From an uncultured Granulicatella sp. (GTDB lineage: Bacteria; Bacillota; Bacilli; Lactobacillales; Aerococcaceae): a stretch of DNA of 7,456 bases. The position numbers were made by a program, and so were the translations under genes. Positions 5,688 to 7,456 of the stretch are shown here, in pieces; positions within the stretch are counted from its first letter, which is position 1, and each line of letters starts with the position of its first letter. Location of the stretch: the NCBI GenBank assembly GCA_947254045.1, contig CAMYBO010000058.1:1-7456 (forward strand). The letters run 5' to 3'. The notes beneath the pieces are model-generated. The model saw only the letters and a program-made list of their open reading frames with translations, was not told the DNA's origin and made no database searches.

Positions 5688-6962
5688 TTACGCTCCTTCC
5701 TCTGTTGTTTGAGGATTAATTTTAACAAAGAATAGTAACCCTCCTCCAATTAAGAATAGAAGAATTAAAGAGAAGACCCCATGTAATGAATTACCGGTCA
5801 TTTGAGCTGTAATCCCTAATAATGTTGTTCCTAAAATAGATGAGAATTTTCCAAAAATATTATAAAATCCAAAAAATTCATTTGCACGATTTGCTGGGAT
5901 AATTTGACCGAAAATAGAACGACTAATCGATTGTACTCCACCTTGAGCAGTACCAATACAAATCGCTAATAATAAGAAATCTGTATAAGTTTTTAATCCT
6001 GTTGCTAAAATACAAATAATCACATAAGTAGCAATTCCTAAAAAGACAGTATTTTTTGACCCTATTTTCTTTGCAAGATATCCATATAAAATACTGAATG
6101 GAAAAGCTACAATTTGAACGATCAACAAAATAACAATTAAACTATTTCCATCTAACCCAACATCGGTACCTACAGCAGTCGCCATTTTAATAATTGTTCC
6201 AATTCCATCAATATAGAAGAAATACGCAATTAAGAACAAAAATACATGCTTATGTTCACGAATATGTTTAATCGTTTTAAATAATCGAGCAAAACTATCA
6301 TATACAGGATGTTTGTCATGTTCCATAAAGTGTTTTTGTTTTACATGTCTCCAAAATGGAATCGTAAATACAAACCACCAAACAGCAGTGATAAAAAATC
6401 CAATTTTAACAATGATATCTCCTGGCAATTGAGAAAATTGCATAATTATCATAAATAATACAAATGGAATCACACTTCCAATATAACCATATCCAAATCC
6501 TGATGCAGAAATACGATCCATTCGATCATACGTTGTTACATCCATAATCGAACTATCATAAAAAATGTTCGATGCAGAAAATCCAATAGCAGAAATCGTA
6601 TATAATATTAATAAAAACATCCACTGATCACTTCCAGCAAACATCATCCCTAACACAGAAAATACCCCTACCATCGTTGAAATGGTAAACATAGGATTTC
6701 GATATCCTCGATAATCTGCTAGTGCTCCTAATACTGGTGCCATTACTGCAACGACAAATGTTGCAATTGAGTTTGCATAACTTAAGTAAGCTGTTGAATT
6801 AGCGGCAGTCACTCCCGCATTAGTTGTAACTGTCTTAAAGAAAATTGGAAAAATAGCGGTCGTAATCATTAACGAATAAACTGAGTTTGCCCAATCTTGT
6901 AAAATCCACGAAAATTCTTCTTTCGTATATCGACTTGCAAAAAACTTACGAATTGCAGACAT
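5688..6962 (-). CDS. MFS transporter, UMF1 (Atg22-like) family
   Basis: 424-residue membrane protein with about twelve hydrophobic segments and a central cytosolic linker around 204-240 (basic and His-rich). Family marks are WILQDWANSVYS (19-30), the motif-A-like LGALADYRGYRNP (78-90) in loop 2-3, NIFYDSSIMDVT (132-143), DRISASGFGYGYIGSVIPF (149-167) and, in the second half, GTAQGGVQSISRS (337-349) and NEFFGFYN (361-368). Relatives are labelled UMF1 or Atg22-like (Atg22 exports amino acids from the yeast vacuole); bacterial substrates are unknown to me. The ATG at 6962 has AGGGGG 6 bases upstream, and the clpX stop is 16 bases away. Its close packing between clpX and ysxC implies transcription with housekeeping genes rather than on demand. 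Confidence 0.92.
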   Translation of the reverse strand: MSAIRKFFASRYTKEEFSWILQDWANSVYSLMITTAIFPIFFKTVTTNAGVTAANSTAYLSYANSIATFVVAVMAPVLGALADYRGYRNPMFTISTMVGVFSVLGMMFAGSDQWMFLLILYTISAIGFSASNIFYDSSIMDVTTYDRMDRISASGFGYGYIGSVIPFVLFMIIMQFSQLPGDIIVKIGFFITAVWWFVFTIPFWRHVKQKHFMEHDKHPVYDSFARLFKTIKHIREHKHVFLFLIAYFFYIDGIGTIIKMATAVGTDVGLDGNSLIVILLIVQIVAFPFSILYGYLAKKIGSKNTVFLGIATYVIICILATGLKTYTDFLLLAICIGTAQGGVQSISRSIFGQIIPANRANEFFGFYNIFGKFSSILGTTLLGITAQMTGNSLHGVFSLILLFLIGGGLLFFVKINPQTTEEGA

Positions 6963-6978
6963 AAAATTCCCCCTAAAA

Positions 6979-7456
6979 TTAAGCTTTCAATAATTTTCCT
7001 TTTTTATTGTACAATTCTGGTTGTCCTTCATTATCTACAACCGCCTTTGTTACAACCACTTTAGAGACTTCTTCTCTACTTGGAATTTCAAACATTAAAT
7101 CCATCATAACCGATTCAATAATCGAACGAAGCCCACGAGCTCCTGTCTTACGTTCAATCGCTTTAGCTGCAATGGCAACTAACGCTTCTTGATCAAACTC
7201 TAATTCAACTTCATCCATTAAGAATAGTTTTTGATATTGTTTCACTAATGCATTTTTAGGTTCTGTTAAAATAGATACTAAATCTTTTTGTTCTAATTTT
7301 TCTAATGCTGCAATAATTGGTAAACGTCCAATAAATTCTGGAATTAATCCAAATTTTTGTAAATCTTCTGGAATAATCATTTGCATTAAACTTTCATGTT
7401 CGCTAAAGTTTTTATTTGAAGAACCAAATCCAATGACTTTAGCTCCAAGTCTCTCT
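6979..7456 (-). CDS. clpX: ATP-dependent Clp protease ATP-binding subunit ClpX, C-terminal part
   Basis: The last 158 residues are visible; the frame stays open to the right edge with ERLGAKVIGFG, so the ATG at 7386 is internal and not a start. ClpX is the AAA+ unfoldase that feeds substrates to ClpP. Visible parts are the segment LIPEFIGRLP with the arginine finger (about residue 44 of the visible part), KNALVKQYQ, and the small-domain sensor-2 box ERKTGARGLRSIIE (arginine in GARGLR at 105-110). It ends in a short basic tail, KKGKLLKA. The zinc-binding N-terminus and Walker motifs lie outside the window. No terminator follows, and the MFS gene starts 16 bases downstream. Confidence 0.97.
   Translation of the reverse strand, partial: ERLGAKVIGFGSSNKNFSEHESLMQMIIPEDLQKFGLIPEFIGRLPIIAALEKLEQKDLVSILTEPKNALVKQYQKLFLMDEVELEFDQEALVAIAAKAIERKTGARGLRSIIESVMMDLMFEIPSREEVSKVVVTKAVVDNEGQPELYNKKGKLLKA

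Noticed and set aside
7007..7192. Plus-strand open frame of 61 codons inside clpX
   Set aside because: Antisense to the conserved ClpX C-terminal domain, with no promoter or ribosome site seen.
6979..7386. ClpX starting at the ATG at 7386 as a short complete protein
   Set aside because: The frame continues upstream to the window edge with typical ClpX sequence (ERLGAKVIGFG), so the gene is simply cut by the window.

Overview
The window is AT-rich chromosomal DNA from a low-G+C Gram-positive (Bacillota). The protein sequences (ClpX, YsxC, Tgt, YajC) and the ComN-like gene next to yajC point to the Bacilli. Lactobacillales, perhaps Carnobacteriaceae/Enterococcaceae-like, is an inference from sequence feel and gene order, not a search result. 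Every convincing gene is on the minus strand, so transcription runs from base 7456 towards base 1.

In transcription order there are three units. (1) The 3' end of clpX (running off the right edge), a 12-TM transporter of the UMF1/Atg22-like MFS family, the ribosome-assembly GTPase ysxC, a GNAT acetyltransferase and a small HesB/YneR-like protein. The first four are separated by 16, 2 and 5 bases, with Shine-Dalgarno sequences lying in or beside the preceding stop. The HesB-like gene follows 64 bases later, and a clear intrinsic terminator (4235-4276) closes the unit. (2) tgt, yajC and a ComN-like gene: tRNA queuosine modification, the Sec accessory subunit and a putative post-transcriptional regulator. 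yajC and the ComN-like gene overlap by 8 bases. The unit ends in an unusually long composite hairpin followed by a T-run (2241-2330). (3) A P1B-type metal-export ATPase under its own near-consensus sigma-A promoter. The spacer of that promoter is almost filled by a 9-2-9 palindrome of the ArsR/SmtB operator type. The pump has an N-terminal tail with 36 histidines in 69 residues and carries the SPC and HEGS membrane motifs of the P1B-4 subgroup. It looks like an autonomously controlled transition-metal efflux gene.

Bases 1-47 are not biological. They match the end of an Illumina P5 adapter, a 10-base index slot and the complete Nextera Read 1/Tn5 mosaic-end oligonucleotide. The real contig starts at base 48. 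The apparent last 12 residues of the ATPase and its stop codon are translated adapter, so the true C-terminus is missing, probably by only a few residues.

Most of the window is ordinary housekeeping DNA. The parts worth attention are the adapter artefact, the operator-promoter of the metal pump, its His-rich tail combined with P1B-4 motifs, and the composite hairpin. I see no undescribed multi-gene system.
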